Shown here in pieces: positions 1 to 14,016 of a DNA stretch of 64,000 bases (its first letter is position 1; every line of letters starts with the position of its first letter). Origin of the DNA: Metamycoplasma alkalescens (GTDB lineage Bacteria > Bacillota_I > Bacilli_A > Mycoplasmatales > Metamycoplasmataceae); contig NZ_LS991949.1 of assembly GCF_900476125.1 (NCBI RefSeq), positions 186,001 to 250,000 on the forward strand, in the 5' to 3' direction. The position numbers and the translations under genes are program-made. Below the pieces are notes generated by a model. The model did no database searches. It worked only from the letters and a program-made list of their open reading frames with translations, and was not told the origin of the DNA.

Positions 1-911
1 ATGAGTGATTTATCATTCCATTATTATTAGTTGCTGGATCATTTTTCTCATTATTTTTATCAGAACAAATTACAAATAAAGGTGTGGGGAATGGAACTAG
101 TTTAATTATTTTTGTCGGCATTGCAAGTTCATTAATTCCAACATTTAGACAAGCATTTGAATATTACATGCCATCCGTCAAAAATAATAATGCAATCATT
201 TTAAAAGAAACACTAAATTTTGTTGTTTATTTATTAGCATATTTATTAGTAATTTTCATTGTGACATTTTTTAGCTTAGCTGAAAGAAGAATTCCAATCC
301 AACAAGTTGGTGCTGGATTATCAAAAACTGAAAAAGAATTAAGTTACTTACCAATCAAAGCAAACCCAGCTGGGATTATGTCAGTAATTTTTTCAATGAT
401 GATTTTATCACTCCCAACAATGATTGCGAGTTTGTTTAACCCTGATACAAGTCGCTATTACCAATGAGTTTATGCCAATTTACAATTAACCCAACCTCTT
501 GGCTTTTTCTTATTCGTAATCATTACTTTTGGGTTAACAATTTTAATGGGAATCCAACAATCAAAAATTGACAAAATTAGTGAAGATTTTGCCAAAAGTA
601 GTACGTTTATTCCTGGAATTAGACCAGGAGAACAAACAGAGACTTATTTATTAAATGTTGTTTTAAGATTGTCATTCTTTTCAGCTGGTTATTTAATTAT
701 TTTGGGCGCGTTGCAATTTATTCAACAAATGTTTGGTATGCCAGCCCCAATTTCATTTGGTGGAACAACAATTATGATTCTTGTTTCAACAGCAATTGAA
801 ACAGTACAACAAATTCAAGCAAGATATAAATCACAAGAACTTGCAAGAAAAAGAAGAATGATTAAAGAATTAAAAGAAGTGTATGGAGAGGAAGAAAATC
901 TAATATGATAA
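1..911 (+). CDS. secY: Preprotein translocase subunit SecY (C-terminal part)
   Basis: Only the last ~302 codons are in the window; the frame is open from base 3. SecY is the channel of the Sec translocon, moving secreted proteins and lipoproteins across and into the membrane. The visible part has about six hydrophobic spans, the loop AERRIPIQQ typical of the SecY cytoplasmic loop, the conserved PAGIMSVIF segment, and a basic C-terminal tail. In-frame TGA at 465-467 and 906-908 are Trp; the stop is TAA at 909-911. The end overlaps the adk start at 905. The secY-adk-map-infA-rpmJ-rpsM-rpsK-rpoA-rplQ order is the standard bacterial one. Confidence 0.95.
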
Positions 912-1597
912 AAACATGTTGTCAATGTGAAAATCAAGGCAATAGTATCAAACCAAATTTAATTTTTATTGGCCCTCCAGGAGCTGGAAAAGGTTCGCTT
1001 TCAAAATTGATGGTTGAGGAATTTGGTTATCATCAACTTTCAACTGGTGATATGTTTCGTCAAGAAATTAATAACCAAACTGAATTAGGATTAAAAATCA
1101 AAAATATTTTGGACTCAGGAAAATATGTTGATGATAGCATTACAAATGCCTTGGTTAAAAAAAGATTAATTGAATTAGTAAAAAACAAAATTCCATTTAT
1201 TTTAGATGGGTTTCCAAGAACGATTGATCAAGCAAAATTTCTTGAAGAACTAGAAAATCAAGGAATTTATATTGGGAAAGTAATTTTATTAAAAATCTCA
1301 AATAAACAAATCATTGATCGTTTATCAAAAAGAAGAATTTGTCCAAATTGCAAAACAATTTATCATCTTGAAGTTTTCCCACCTCTTGATAATAAATTTT
1401 GCAAAAAATGTCACACAAAAGTTATAAAAAGAGTTGATGACGAAGAAGAAGTGATTTTGAAACGTCTTGAAATGTATTATGCGCAAACAGAATGTTTAAT
1501 TGATTTTTATCAACAAAAAAACATCGTTTTAGAAATCAATAGTCATCAAGAATTAAAAGAAGTCTTTTTTGATGTAAAGAAGGTTTTAGGGTGATAA
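905..1597 (+). CDS. adk: Adenylate kinase, zinc-type LID
   Basis: Interconverts ATP+AMP and 2 ADP in the cytoplasm. The 230-aa frame shows the P-loop GPPGAGKG near residues 23-30, LSTGDMFR in the AMP-binding region, LDGFPRT, and a LID domain with two Cys-x2-Cys pairs (CPNC, CKKC), so the LID probably binds zinc structurally. TGA at 1592-1594 is Trp and TAA at 1595-1597 is the stop. The only upstream ATG gives about 19 residues before the first beta strand, more than usual, and these include CCQC. The gene overlaps secY and map by 7 bases at each end, implying translational coupling. Confidence 0.96.
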
Positions 1598-2343
1598 GAA
1601 TTAAAAATCAAATTGAAATCCAAAAAATCAAAAAAGCCTGTGCAATCTTGGCCGAAGTTAAAAAAATTCTTTGAGACTTCATAAGACCAGGAGTTTCTTT
1701 AAAAGAAATTGATAGCGTCGCTTTTAAAGAAATTACGAAACGCGGCGGGAAACCAGCTTTTTTAGGACAATATGGTTTTCCTGCAACTTGCTGCATCTCA
1801 GTCAATGAGGAATTAATTCATGGCATTCCTTCGGATTATCTTGTTAAAGAAGGTGATCTTATTAAAATTGACACAGGGGTTATTTGGGAAAATTATTATT
1901 CTGATTCAGCTTTTACTAAAGGCGTTGGAAAAATTACCAAAGAAGACCAAGAATTAATTGATGTTGCAAAAGACGCTTTCTATGCCGGATTTAATGCAAT
2001 TAAGGTTGGCAAAAGAATTGGTGATGTCTCAGCGGCGATTGGGAATTTCATTCGTCAAAAAGGTTATTATACCCCAGATGAATTTTGTGGCCATGGCATT
2101 GGGTATCAATTACATGAGGATCCAATGATTCCTAATGATGGCATCCCAAATACTGGACCGATTATTAAAAATGGGATGGTGATTTGCATTGAACCAATGA
2201 TTTTGCAAAAATCAAAAAAAGTTCAAATCAAAAATGATAATTGAACAGTAATTGATCCATTAGGATTTAATACAGCACATTATGAACAAACAATTTTAAT
2301 TGATAATGGAGAGGCATATATCTTATCAGGAGATAACATTTAA
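1591..2343 (+). CDS. map: Methionine aminopeptidase type I
   Basis: Removes the initiator Met from nascent proteins. A GTG start at 1591 is chosen because the frame from there begins with a normal MetAP N-terminus, an AAGAAGG ribosome-binding motif lies upstream, and the spacing couples it to adk. The 250-aa product has all expected metal-site blocks: VNEELIHGIP, KIDTG, YYSDSAFT, CGHGIGYQLHEDP, CIEPM and AHYEQTILI. In-frame TGA at 1672 and 2242 are Trp, so a standard-code reading breaks it up. Its stop TAA shares its last base with the infA ATG. Confidence 0.95.
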
Positions 2344-2579
2344 TGGGAAAAAATAAAAAAGAAAATAAAGAAGAAGTGATTAAAATGACTGGTCGCATTA
2401 TCAAAATGCACTCAACGAAAAATTATGATGTCTTATTAGAAAATGATCAAGAAATCAAAGCATATATCTCTGGAAAAATGGCATTGCATAATATCAAATT
2501 AATTCCAGGTGATGTTGTTGATGTAGAAATCAGTCCATTTAACTTAGAATTAGGTCGAATTGTTTTTCGTCATAAGTAA
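2343..2579 (+). CDS. infA: Translation initiation factor IF-1
   Basis: Small S1/OB-fold protein that binds the ribosomal A site during initiation. The 78-aa product keeps the family core (GRIIKMHSTKNYDVLLENDQ, HISGKM-like YISGKMALH, PGDVVDVEISPFNLELGRIVFR). It carries a Lys/Glu-rich N-terminal extension of about ten residues compared with the usual 72-aa protein. It starts on the last base of the map stop and lies in its normal place before rpmJ. Confidence 0.96.
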   Translation: MGKNKKENKEEVIKMTGRIIKMHSTKNYDVLLENDQEIKAYISGKMALHNIKLIPGDVVDVEISPFNLELGRIVFRHK

Positions 2580-2605
2580 TCATTTAAGGAGATAATTATT
2601 ACAAA

Positions 2606-2719
2606 ATGAAAGTAAGAGCGTCAATCAAACGGATCTGTAAGGACTGTAAAATAATTAAAAGACATGGTGTTAATAGAGTTATTTGCATTAACCCAAAACA
2701 TAAACAAAGACAAGGATAA
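2606..2719 (+). CDS. rpmJ: 50S ribosomal protein L36
   Basis: A 37-codon gene preceded by AAGGAG. The product starts [15 protein letters not shown] and ends KHKQRQG. Zinc ligands C-x2-C and C-x4-H are present (CKDC, CINPKH), so this is the zinc-binding C+ form of L36. It sits in the usual place between infA and rpsM, 6 bases before the latter. Confidence 0.97.
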   Translation: MKVRASIKRICKDCKIIKRHGVNRVICINPKHKQRQG

Positions 2720-2725
2720 AAGGAA

Positions 2726-3094
2726 ATGGCTAGAGTTTTAAATATCGAAATTCCAAATAATAAAAAAGCACGTATTTCTTTAACATATATTTTTGGCATT
2801 GGTCCTACATTAGCAAAAAAAATCTTAACTGATGCAAATGTAGATGGCGAAAAAAGAGTTAAAGAATTAAGCGAAGAAGAATTAACACGTATTAGGGATG
2901 AAGCTAAAAAATACACAACCGAAGGTGATTTAAGAAGAGAAATTAACTTAAACATCAAACGTTTAATGGAAATTAAATCATACCGGGGCATCAGACATAG
3001 AAAAGGTTTACCAGTTCGTGGTCAATCAACAAAGAAAAATGCAAGAACAAGAAAAGGTCCAAGAAAAACAATTGCTGGAAAGAAAGGTAAATAA
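2726..3094 (+). CDS. rpsM: 30S ribosomal protein S13
   Basis: A 122-aa head protein of the small subunit that contacts 23S rRNA and the P-site tRNA. Typical blocks are visible: the start [43 protein letters not shown] and the tail [15 protein letters not shown]. It lies between rpmJ and rpsK with 2 bases to the next start. Confidence 0.97.
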   Translation: MARVLNIEIPNNKKARISLTYIFGIGPTLAKKILTDANVDGEKRVKELSEEELTRIRDEAKKYTTEGDLRREINLNIKRLMEIKSYRGIRHRKGLPVRGQSTKKNARTRKGPRKTIAGKKGK

Positions 3095-3096
3095 TA

Positions 3097-3474
3097 ATGG
3101 CTAAGAAAAATAAAAAAGTTATTACACAAGGTGTCGCACACATTCATTCAACATACCAAAATACCATTGTTTCTTTTGCAGATTTAAAAGGCAATGTTTT
3201 TGCATGATCTTCATCAGGTGCAATCGGGTATAAAGGGACAAAGAAAAAAACTCCATATGCAGCAGGTTTAGCAGCCGCTGCCGCAGTTGAAAAAGCTAAA
3301 GAATTTGGGTTAAAAGAAGTTTCAATTTTAGTTAAAGGTGTTGGTCCTGGTAAATCAACAGCTAGAAAACAAATTGAAACAAGTGGGTTTAGTATTAAAG
3401 ATGTTAAAGATGTAACTCCAACACCTCATAATGGTACACGTCCTCCAAAAAAAATTCTTAAAAGAGAAAAATAA
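3097..3474 (+). CDS. rpsK: 30S ribosomal protein S11
   Basis: A 125-aa platform protein. Family signatures: [45 protein letters not shown] and [15 protein letters not shown]. The TGA at 3207-3209 encodes the Trp of the conserved AW(S)S segment, direct evidence for UGA=Trp in this genome. Located between rpsM and rpoA as in most bacteria. Confidence 0.97.
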
Positions 3475-3501
3475 TTAAACAAAGAAAAAAAGAGGATAAT
3501 T

Positions 3502-4569
3502 ATGGAAAAAAATCAAAAAATTATATACAAGGAATTAATCGCGGAAAAAATCAATGATTTTAATACAACATTCATTATTGAACCACTTGCGCGTGGCTAT
3601 GCAAATACAATGGGGACAGTTTTAAGAAGAACACTGTTATCTTCAATTACTTCAATTGCCCCATTTGCAATTAAAATTAATAATGTCGAACATGAATTTC
3701 AAACAATTGATGGACTAAAAGAAGATGCAATTACTTTAGTTCGAAACATAAGAAATATTCGTTTTGTTTATAATGAAGAACTTTTTTTAGAAAACAACTT
3801 AGCTAAAGTTTCTTTTAAATCAAACAAAGAAGGTGAAATTTATGCTTATGATATTCCTTTAAATTCAGGATTAGAAATTGTTAATAAAGATCAATATATT
3901 GCAACAATTGCCAAGGGTGGTTCATTAGAATTTGATTTATTTTTAAGACAAGGCAAAGGATTTATTGATTTTGAAGAAAATAAAAATGTCATTGGGCAAT
4001 ATGGTCCAAGATTAGAATCGACAATTAAAAATGGGCAATTTTTAGCAATTGATAGTGATTTTAGTCCCATCAAAAAATGTGAAATTTCTTTTGAAGAGCT
4101 AAATAGTTCATCAAAATTGATTGAAGAAAGACTAAAAATCAAAATCGAAACCGATGGCACCTTGCAAGCTAAAGATGCAATTGAGCAAGCTGCAAAAATT
4201 ATTGTCGCACATTTTCAAATCATTGGTAATATCAATGCGCTTGAAACACTTGAATTGTTTGAAGATAATAAAGAAAAGAAAGAAAAAGACATTAAAGCAT
4301 CAATTTCAATTGATAAATTGAATCTAACAATTCGTTCACTAAATGCTTTAAAAAGAGCAAAATATAACACAGTTGAAGAAATTATTAAATTAAGTGATGA
4401 AGATTTATCAAACATTAAAAACCTAGGTAAAAAATCAATTGAAGACATTATTCAAAAAAGAAATGAATGACTTGAAAAAATGGGTCAAGCAAACAACAAT
4501 AATGAAGATTTTATAATCGAATCATTTGATCAAGTGAATAATTTAGATTTAGAAGAGGGAGATAAATAA
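3502..4569 (+). CDS. rpoA: DNA-directed RNA polymerase alpha subunit
   Basis: A 355-aa alpha subunit that nucleates RNA polymerase assembly. The N-terminal domain has the dimerisation block PLARGYANTMGTVLRRTLL and EHEFQTIDGLKEDA. The C-terminal domain is recognisable at residues ~270-325 (LNLTIRSLNALKRAKYNTVEEI, KNLGKKSIEDI). A TGA at 4468-4470 is Trp; translation then runs ~32 residues further through an Asn/Asp/Glu-rich tail. RBS AGAGGAT precedes the start. Its stop overlaps the rplQ ATG by one base. Confidence 0.97.
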
Positions 4570-4934
4570 TGGCAAATCCAAAACAAGTATTTCGCAGAAA
4601 TACAGAATGATGAAACCATATTGAGAGATCTTTAGTTACTGACTTATTAATTAATGGAAAACTAAAAACGACTTTAGAAAGAGCAAAACGCATTCGTTCA
4701 AATGCGGAAAAAATGATTACTTTAGCAAAGAAAAACACCCTTTCAACCCGTAGACAAGCAGCAAAATTTTTAAGAAATATTCCATCAAAAAACCAAAATA
4801 AAGATTCATTACAATATTTATTTGATGTTTTAGGACCAAAATATGCAACTCGGAATGGCGGATATACAAGAATTATTAAAATCAACAACCGTGCTGGTGA
4901 CAATGCGAAAATGGCAATTATTAAACTTGTTTAA
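4569..4934 (+). CDS. rplQ: 50S ribosomal protein L17
   Basis: A 121-aa protein starting [20 protein letters not shown]. The two Trp codons near 4608 are both TGA. The start on the last base of the rpoA stop is chosen over a later internal ATG because the upstream residues are the family's N-terminus ([20 protein letters not shown]). The C-terminal [25 protein letters not shown] type segment is present. It closes the rpoA operon. Confidence 0.95.
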
Positions 4935-4970
4935 GATTAAAAATTAATTTAAGATTAAGGAGATAAAAAA

Positions 4971-5168
4971 ATGGCTGTAGTTCCAAAAAGAAAAACTTCG
5001 AAGCAAAGAAAAAATTTAAGAAGAAGTCATCATGCCCTAAGTTTAGCAACATTGGTTGAATGTAAACATTGTAAACAATCAATCATTCCGCATCAAGCAT
5101 GTAAATATTGTGGGTTTTATAAAGATATCAAAGTTCTTAAAAATGCAATTAATGACAAAATCAAATAA
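4971..5168 (+). CDS. rpmF: 50S ribosomal protein L32
   Basis: A 65-aa protein with MAVVPKRKTSKQRKNLRRSH at the start and a zinc ribbon (CKHCK ... CKYCGFY). Its own AAGGAG lies at 4959. It is placed 36 bases after rplQ and just before a terminator, so it is probably read from the ribosomal operon upstream. rpmF in this place is not the universal order, but the product is clear. Confidence 0.95.
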   Translation: MAVVPKRKTSKQRKNLRRSHHALSLATLVECKHCKQSIIPHQACKYCGFYKDIKVLKNAINDKIK

Positions 5169-5216
5169 TTTAGCTTTATATTTAATAAATTTAAAATCAT
5201 AATCAAATTAAAAATT

Positions 5217-5250
5217 AACAGCAAGGTCTTAACATGCTGTTATTTTTTTA
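5217..5250 (+). terminator. Rho-independent terminator after rpmF
   Basis: Perfect 7-bp stem AACAGCA/TGCTGTT (5217-5223 with 5235-5241) followed by ATTTTTTTA. It ends the long ribosomal protein operon before the rRNA leader. Confidence 0.8.
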
Positions 5251-5568
5251 TGCTTTTTTCTTAGTCTTTTTAACTAAAATTAAATTTTTTAAAAAATCTA
5301 CAAACTTTATTTTATTTATGCTACCATAATATGGTTTCAACCATCTAAGAAAGCAAAAAACAAATAATTTTAAAAAAAATTTCGAGTTTAAACTGCATTT
5401 TTAATGCTTGAAATTAAAAAAATAATTTATTTTAAAAAAAATTCAAATTTTTTATTAAAATAATACACGATAGTTCTTTGAAAACTGGATACAAATACCA
5501 TAACGTCAATTTTAATTTCAATAATTGAAATAATTTTAGATAATAAAAAATAACCAAATCAAATTTTA
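5251..5568 (+). promoter_or_regulatory. rRNA operon leader region
   Basis: A 318-base AT-rich stretch with no gene. It should hold the rRNA promoter; TATT- and TAAAAT-like boxes lie around 5440-5465 (for example TTAAAATAAT near 5455), but no single promoter stands out. From 5473 the conserved pre-rRNA segment GTTCTTTGAAAACTGGATAC begins. Bases 5481-5496 pair perfectly with 7127-7142 downstream of 16S to form the precursor stem cut by RNase III. Confidence 0.6.
5481..5496 (+). repeat. 5' arm of 16S precursor processing stem
   Basis: AAAACTGGATACAAAT is the exact reverse complement of 7127-7142. Arms flanking 16S are known to form a long helix recognised by RNase III, which fits here. The motif TTCTTTGAAAACTG also occurs before 23S (7165 onwards), as in many mycoplasma rRNA operons. 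Confidence 0.8.
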
Positions 5569-7089
<1,521 letters not shown>

Positions 7090-7274
7090 CAACGGAGAGT
7101 ACACATACTTTTGTTATGGAGAAATGATTTGTATCCAGTTTTGAGAGATCTATCTCTCTTTTTGTTCTTTGAAAACTGAATATCGACATTGAAAAATTAA
7201 ATTATTAATATTTCAAAGTTTAGATCAACCTATAGAATATATCATACAAAAGACAAACAATAGGTCTTATACAA
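7090..7274 (+). other. 16S-23S spacer without tRNA genes
   Basis: A 185-base spacer holding no tRNA. It has the 3' arm of the 16S processing stem (7127-7142), a small hairpin of GAGAGA/TCTCTC at 7143-7158, and the 5' arm of the 23S stem at 7165-7185, which pairs without mismatch with 10220-10240. The absence of spacer tRNAs fits the hominis group. Confidence 0.85.
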
Positions 7275-7276
7275 CT

Positions 7277-10186
<2,910 letters not shown>

Positions 10187-10219
10187 GATTCTATAGAAGT
10201 AATCTAAAAATAAAAAGCG

Positions 10220-10290
10220 CGATATTCAGTTTTCAAAGAAACAAAAATAAAAAAAATAAAGAACCAAAAATTAAGGTTCTTTTTTTTATT
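10220..10290 (+). terminator. 23S 3' processing arm and rRNA operon terminator
   Basis: Bases 10220-10240 are the exact reverse complement of 7165-7185 (21 bp). They are followed by a hairpin AAAGAACC / GGTTCTTT (10258-10265 with 10275-10282) and a run of eight Ts, a typical intrinsic terminator closing the operon without 5S. Confidence 0.85.
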
Positions 10291-10401
10291 TTCTTTTCAT
10301 ATTTTAATTTAAACAAATCCTGTCTTAAAAATCAATAATAAACAACAATTTTTATTTTTTAATCTTAATCTCTTTTATTAATTTAATTTCATCTTAAACT
10401 A

Positions 10402-10516
10402 AAAAAACTAGACTCCGCAGACTCTAGTTTCAATTATTCAGTGAAATAAGCTTTTTTTGCTTTGGATAAGATATTAACTATGTTAATCCAATTTCTTATT
10501 ATTTGAAATTGAATCA
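10402..10516 (-). ncRNA. Candidate small RNA (unassigned)
   Basis: Read on the minus strand, TAGTATAAT (-10 box complement of 10522-10527) is followed about six bases later by ~110 nt without a convincing reading frame. It has an internal helix (TTGGA and TTAAC pairing with GTTAA and TCCAA, 10460-10495) and ends in the hairpin AAACTAGA/TCTAGTTT (10405-10430) with a T7 tail. A -10 box, internal structure and an intrinsic terminator at sRNA-like spacing support a transcript. I do not recognise the family: it lacks the SRP RNA and tmRNA signatures. It could also be a promoter/terminator pair of a decayed gene. Confidence 0.45.
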
Positions 10517-10521
10517 ATAAC

Positions 10522-10527
10522 ATTATA
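10522..10527 (-). promoter_or_regulatory. -10 box for the candidate sRNA
   Basis: The minus strand reads TATAAT within TAGTATAATG. No good -35 box is seen 17 bases upstream, which is common in mollicutes. Confidence 0.45.
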
Positions 10528-10529
10528 CT

Positions 10530-11108
10530 AAAAAAATAAAACTTAAGATAAAAAAATATTTTTTTATTTGATTTTAAGAACTTTTTTGAAATTTAATTGC
10601 TTATTTTAAATAAAAAAATCAAAATGATGTTAAAATATTTTCTTGAATAAAGGAAAAAAATGAACTCAAGTTTATACAAAAAAAATTTATATCCTATGAT
10701 GTTCACAGCTAAGATGGCTGCATTTTTCTTTATGTGAATTATTAATTTCAACAAGAATATTAATATTAAGTGCTTAATCAATAATAATATTCTTGCAGAA
10801 ATTTTTAAGACCGCTTAAATTTCACACAAGAATTAAAAAATGCAAACAAAACTTTTTTAATTTTTCAATAATTAAAATTTTAAAAAAACTAAAAAATCAA
10901 AACAAAAAATAATCAAACTCAAATTTTTAAACAAACTAAAAAGAATAAAATTGAGCATAAAATATTTTTGTTAAATAAATAATTCAAAAAACAAAAAAAT
11001 TTAGGAAACTAAAATTTAAAAAAACTAAAAAATCACTGAATTTGATCAGTAAATTATTTGTAATTTTGTTACAAGCAAAACATCTAAAAAAAAGAATAAA
11101 ATAAGTTT
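10530..11108. repeat. AT-rich gap with degenerate short direct repeats
   Basis: No gene is supported in these ~580 bases. A 62-codon minus-strand frame at 10593-10781 has no RBS and a composition like the surroundings. Three related copies of an A-rich unit occur: near-identical AAAATTTTAAAAAAACTAAAAAATCA at 10873-10898 and 11010-11034 (one base longer or shorter; the string is given only to show the unit's key core AAAAAAACTAAAAAATCA), and a diverged copy at 10921-10950. Their function is unknown, and chance similarity in such poor sequence is possible. Confidence 0.35.
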
Positions 11109-11179
11109 TATAATTTTTATATTTCATATTTTTTATTTTATGTAATTTGTCTGATTAAAAAAATTATGAAATATAAAAA
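11109..11179 (+). promoter_or_regulatory. oppA promoter/leader with 15-bp inverted repeat
   Basis: A TATAAT box at 11109-11114 touches the left arm of a perfect 15-bp inverted repeat: TTTTTATATTTCATA at 11114-11128 and TATGAAATATAAAAA at 11165-11179. The right arm ends just before the oppA RBS (GGAGA, 11182). If transcribed, the hairpin would abut the RBS. As DNA, it would place an operator-like site over the promoter. Confidence 0.5.
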
Positions 11180-11191
11180 ATGGAGATTTAA

Positions 11192-14008
11192 ATGAAAAAA
11201 ATAAACAAATTAGCTTTATTATCAGCCCTCCCATTGTCAGCTGCAGCAATCCCATTAATTGCAGCTTCATGTAATAGTATCAATTTAAAAAGATATGTTT
11301 TTGAATATAGTTCTTCTTATTCACCACAAGCATTTGGGCATGATGCTTCAAGATCATATGGTTCATATATTGGTAGTGCTGTCACCCAACACATTTCAGT
11401 CGGATTATTAAGATATCAATCACTAAATGAACCTGAAGTTTTCCATCATGATATTAAAAATGCTGAAAATCAAATTACTGATATTAAAACTTACATCACA
11501 AAACCATCTTATGTAGTTAAAAAACTAGCGTTAGCATCAGCAATTGTTGTTACTGATAAAGATGGAAAAACAAGTGTATTTGATAGTGATGATTATGATA
11601 TGTCAGAACAAAAAGCACCAAATGAAGATACAATAGATGGCAAAGTAATTGGGCATTTTCCAAGTCCTTCAATCTTTCTAAAATCAAGTAATCAAAAATC
11701 AATCAATAGTAATGAATTTTTAAAAAAATTAAAAGATGCCAAAAAAGTTCAATTCGTTGTACGAAAAGGTGTTTTTTGAGTTGATCAAAATGGTAATAAA
11801 ACAAAATATGAAGTTCAAGCAAAAGATTTTTATTATTCATGATTAAGAACACAAGCAATCAATGGTACATTTAGACATGGAAATGGTGGAAGTGAACAAC
11901 TAGACGCTGAAGCACAGGAAGCTTTATCTGATCCATCTTCATCTGCATTCACTGAAAAAGAAGGATATTCAAACGAATATTTATTTACATTATTTGGTAT
12001 TGATTATGAAAAATTTGGAAAAGAAGAAGAATTCATTCAAAAAGTTGAAACTGATCAATTTAAGGGTGATGAAGCAATTACATTTCAACAACTAGGACAA
12101 AGCAAAACTGACTTTGAAAAATTTATTAATGCAACAATCATCAAAGACTATACTTTCATGCCTGCTCCTTCGCAATATATTGATGAAGCAAATGCAAGTT
12201 CTGAATTACCAGTTTATGATTACATTGGTAATAAGACTGAAAAATCAAAGAAATTTGAAGAAAAACTAAGAGCAATTGATAAAAAATCAATTGTTTCTAA
12301 GGTTGGAGCATATTGATATGGATTGAGTTTAAAAAACACTTTATTCATTGGTCCATATTACATCTTGCCCCAAAAAGGTCAAGAGCTTAGATTGAAAAAG
12401 AATCAACATTACTATGATCAAGAATGAGCAAAAAGCAATGATACCGTTGAAGAAATTTTCCAAATTTACAATAGTGACATTGAACCGGATATTTTTACAA
12501 GAAGAAGTTTAAACCAATACAAACAAGGTAGACTTTCGCAAATTAGTTTTACTGATCTTAAGCCAAACCAACAATCAGAAATTTTAAAAAATAGGCGTGA
12601 ATATGGTTTACGTTTCAATCGGGCAATAAATAAAACAAGTCCATTTTATCGTTCAGTTTTACAACCATTTGTTAAACCACTACCTGATAATAATGATGTC
12701 TCATTTTATGGGTTTAATGATGCCTTTGCCAAAATAATGTTTGGTGGTACAAGAGATGAATTGAAAAAAGGTACAAATGATCCAAAAGAATATATTTCAG
12801 GAACTGGATTGATTTTTAGAACATTGTTTAATGCTGCAATAAACTGAAATGAATTAGCAGCTCAAGCAACAAATGGTCAAGGAATTGCTTGATTGGCAAA
12901 AGTTGCTGATGGTTCAGAAATTGGTGGAAAAGATCAAAGTAATTCAAAAATTAAAACTCCTTATGATGTAAGAGAAGAAATTAATTCATTGTTTGCTTTG
13001 AAATCAGATGGAACAGGTAAGTTAAAATTTGGAGATAAATTAAATGAAGATTTAAGTCCATTAGAAAATGATGAGGCAGTTAAAAACATTTCAACAAAAA
13101 TTGATAGGTTAAAATCAGCTGGATTTGAAACTATTAAACAAGAAATGGAAAAATTAATTCAAGAATTTGATAAGAAAAATCCAGAATTAAGTGGAAAAGA
13201 GTTTTCATTCCAATACATTTATCCTTTTATTAATATTTCAGCAGGTTATAAAGAAGCATTTGAAAATATCTCAAAAACATTTGAGCAACTTCATCCAAGA
13301 TTAAAACTTTCAGTATTTCACACTACTAATAAAGACGATCCAAAATTTCAAGCACTTAGAACTGGTGGAGCAAATGCAACAGAATTGGTCTCATGAGGTT
13401 ATGATTATGATGCAATTGGTTCAGGATATGATGGCTTATCATGAAATGCTAACCTGATTCCAACATTAACATGAATAGCTGCAAATGAAGAAAATAAAAA
13501 GAATGAAATTCTTAAACAAAATTATCCAAAAATACATGCACTTGCAAAAGCTATTGTGGAGTGATCAGAAAAAGAAAATACTAAATGAATTGGTTCTGTT
13601 CCATTTAAAGAACTTCATTTAGTAAAAAATGATTTTAAAGGTCAACGTTTACCATATACAACATCATTAAAATTTGAAAAGAAGAATGGTTCAACAACAT
13701 ATGAATTAGTAAAAGGGGCTGATGGTAAACCAGAAAAATGAAAATCAGAAAATGGTAAGCAAGCAACTGAAGCACATGCTTGAACAGCACAATTTTGATT
13801 AAATTATGTTTCAAGTATAACTAATGAAGAAGCTAAAGAATTGATGAAAGAATTTACTTCATTTTTCAATGTAGATTTTAGTTACAATATCTTCAAACAA
13901 AAAAATGAATTTGGTCGTTCACTAATTCAAAAACATTTCATTGTACCCGATGATTCACCAACTGGGGTATCAATGTATTCAGATTGAAAAATAAAATTAG
14001 AAAAATAG
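11192..14008 (+). CDS. oppA: Oligopeptide ABC transporter substrate-binding lipoprotein OppA
   Basis: A 938-aa lipoprotein, the peptide-binding component of the importer encoded downstream. The signal peptide ends in the lipobox IAASC with Cys27. The mature protein has SBP family 5 traits: an IAASC-anchored N-terminus, FYYSWLRTQ, FIGPYYILP followed by a KKNQHYY segment, and WGYDYDAIGSGYDG near the C-terminus. More than ten in-frame TGA codons are Trp; the stop is TAG at 14006-14008. In M. hominis, OppA is also a cytoadhesin and ecto-ATPase; whether that applies here cannot be judged from sequence. oppB follows 8 bases later. Confidence 0.93.
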
Positions 14009-14016
14009 GAGATTAG

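Noticed and set aside
7090-7274. Possible spacer tRNA or 5S gene in the rRNA operon
   Set aside because: No cloverleaf and no 5S signature in the spacer or after 23S; only processing stems are present.
10593-10781. 62-codon minus-strand frame with hydrophobic translation
   Set aside because: No RBS, composition equal to the surrounding AT-rich gap, and no family resemblance; hydrophobicity follows from T-rich codons.
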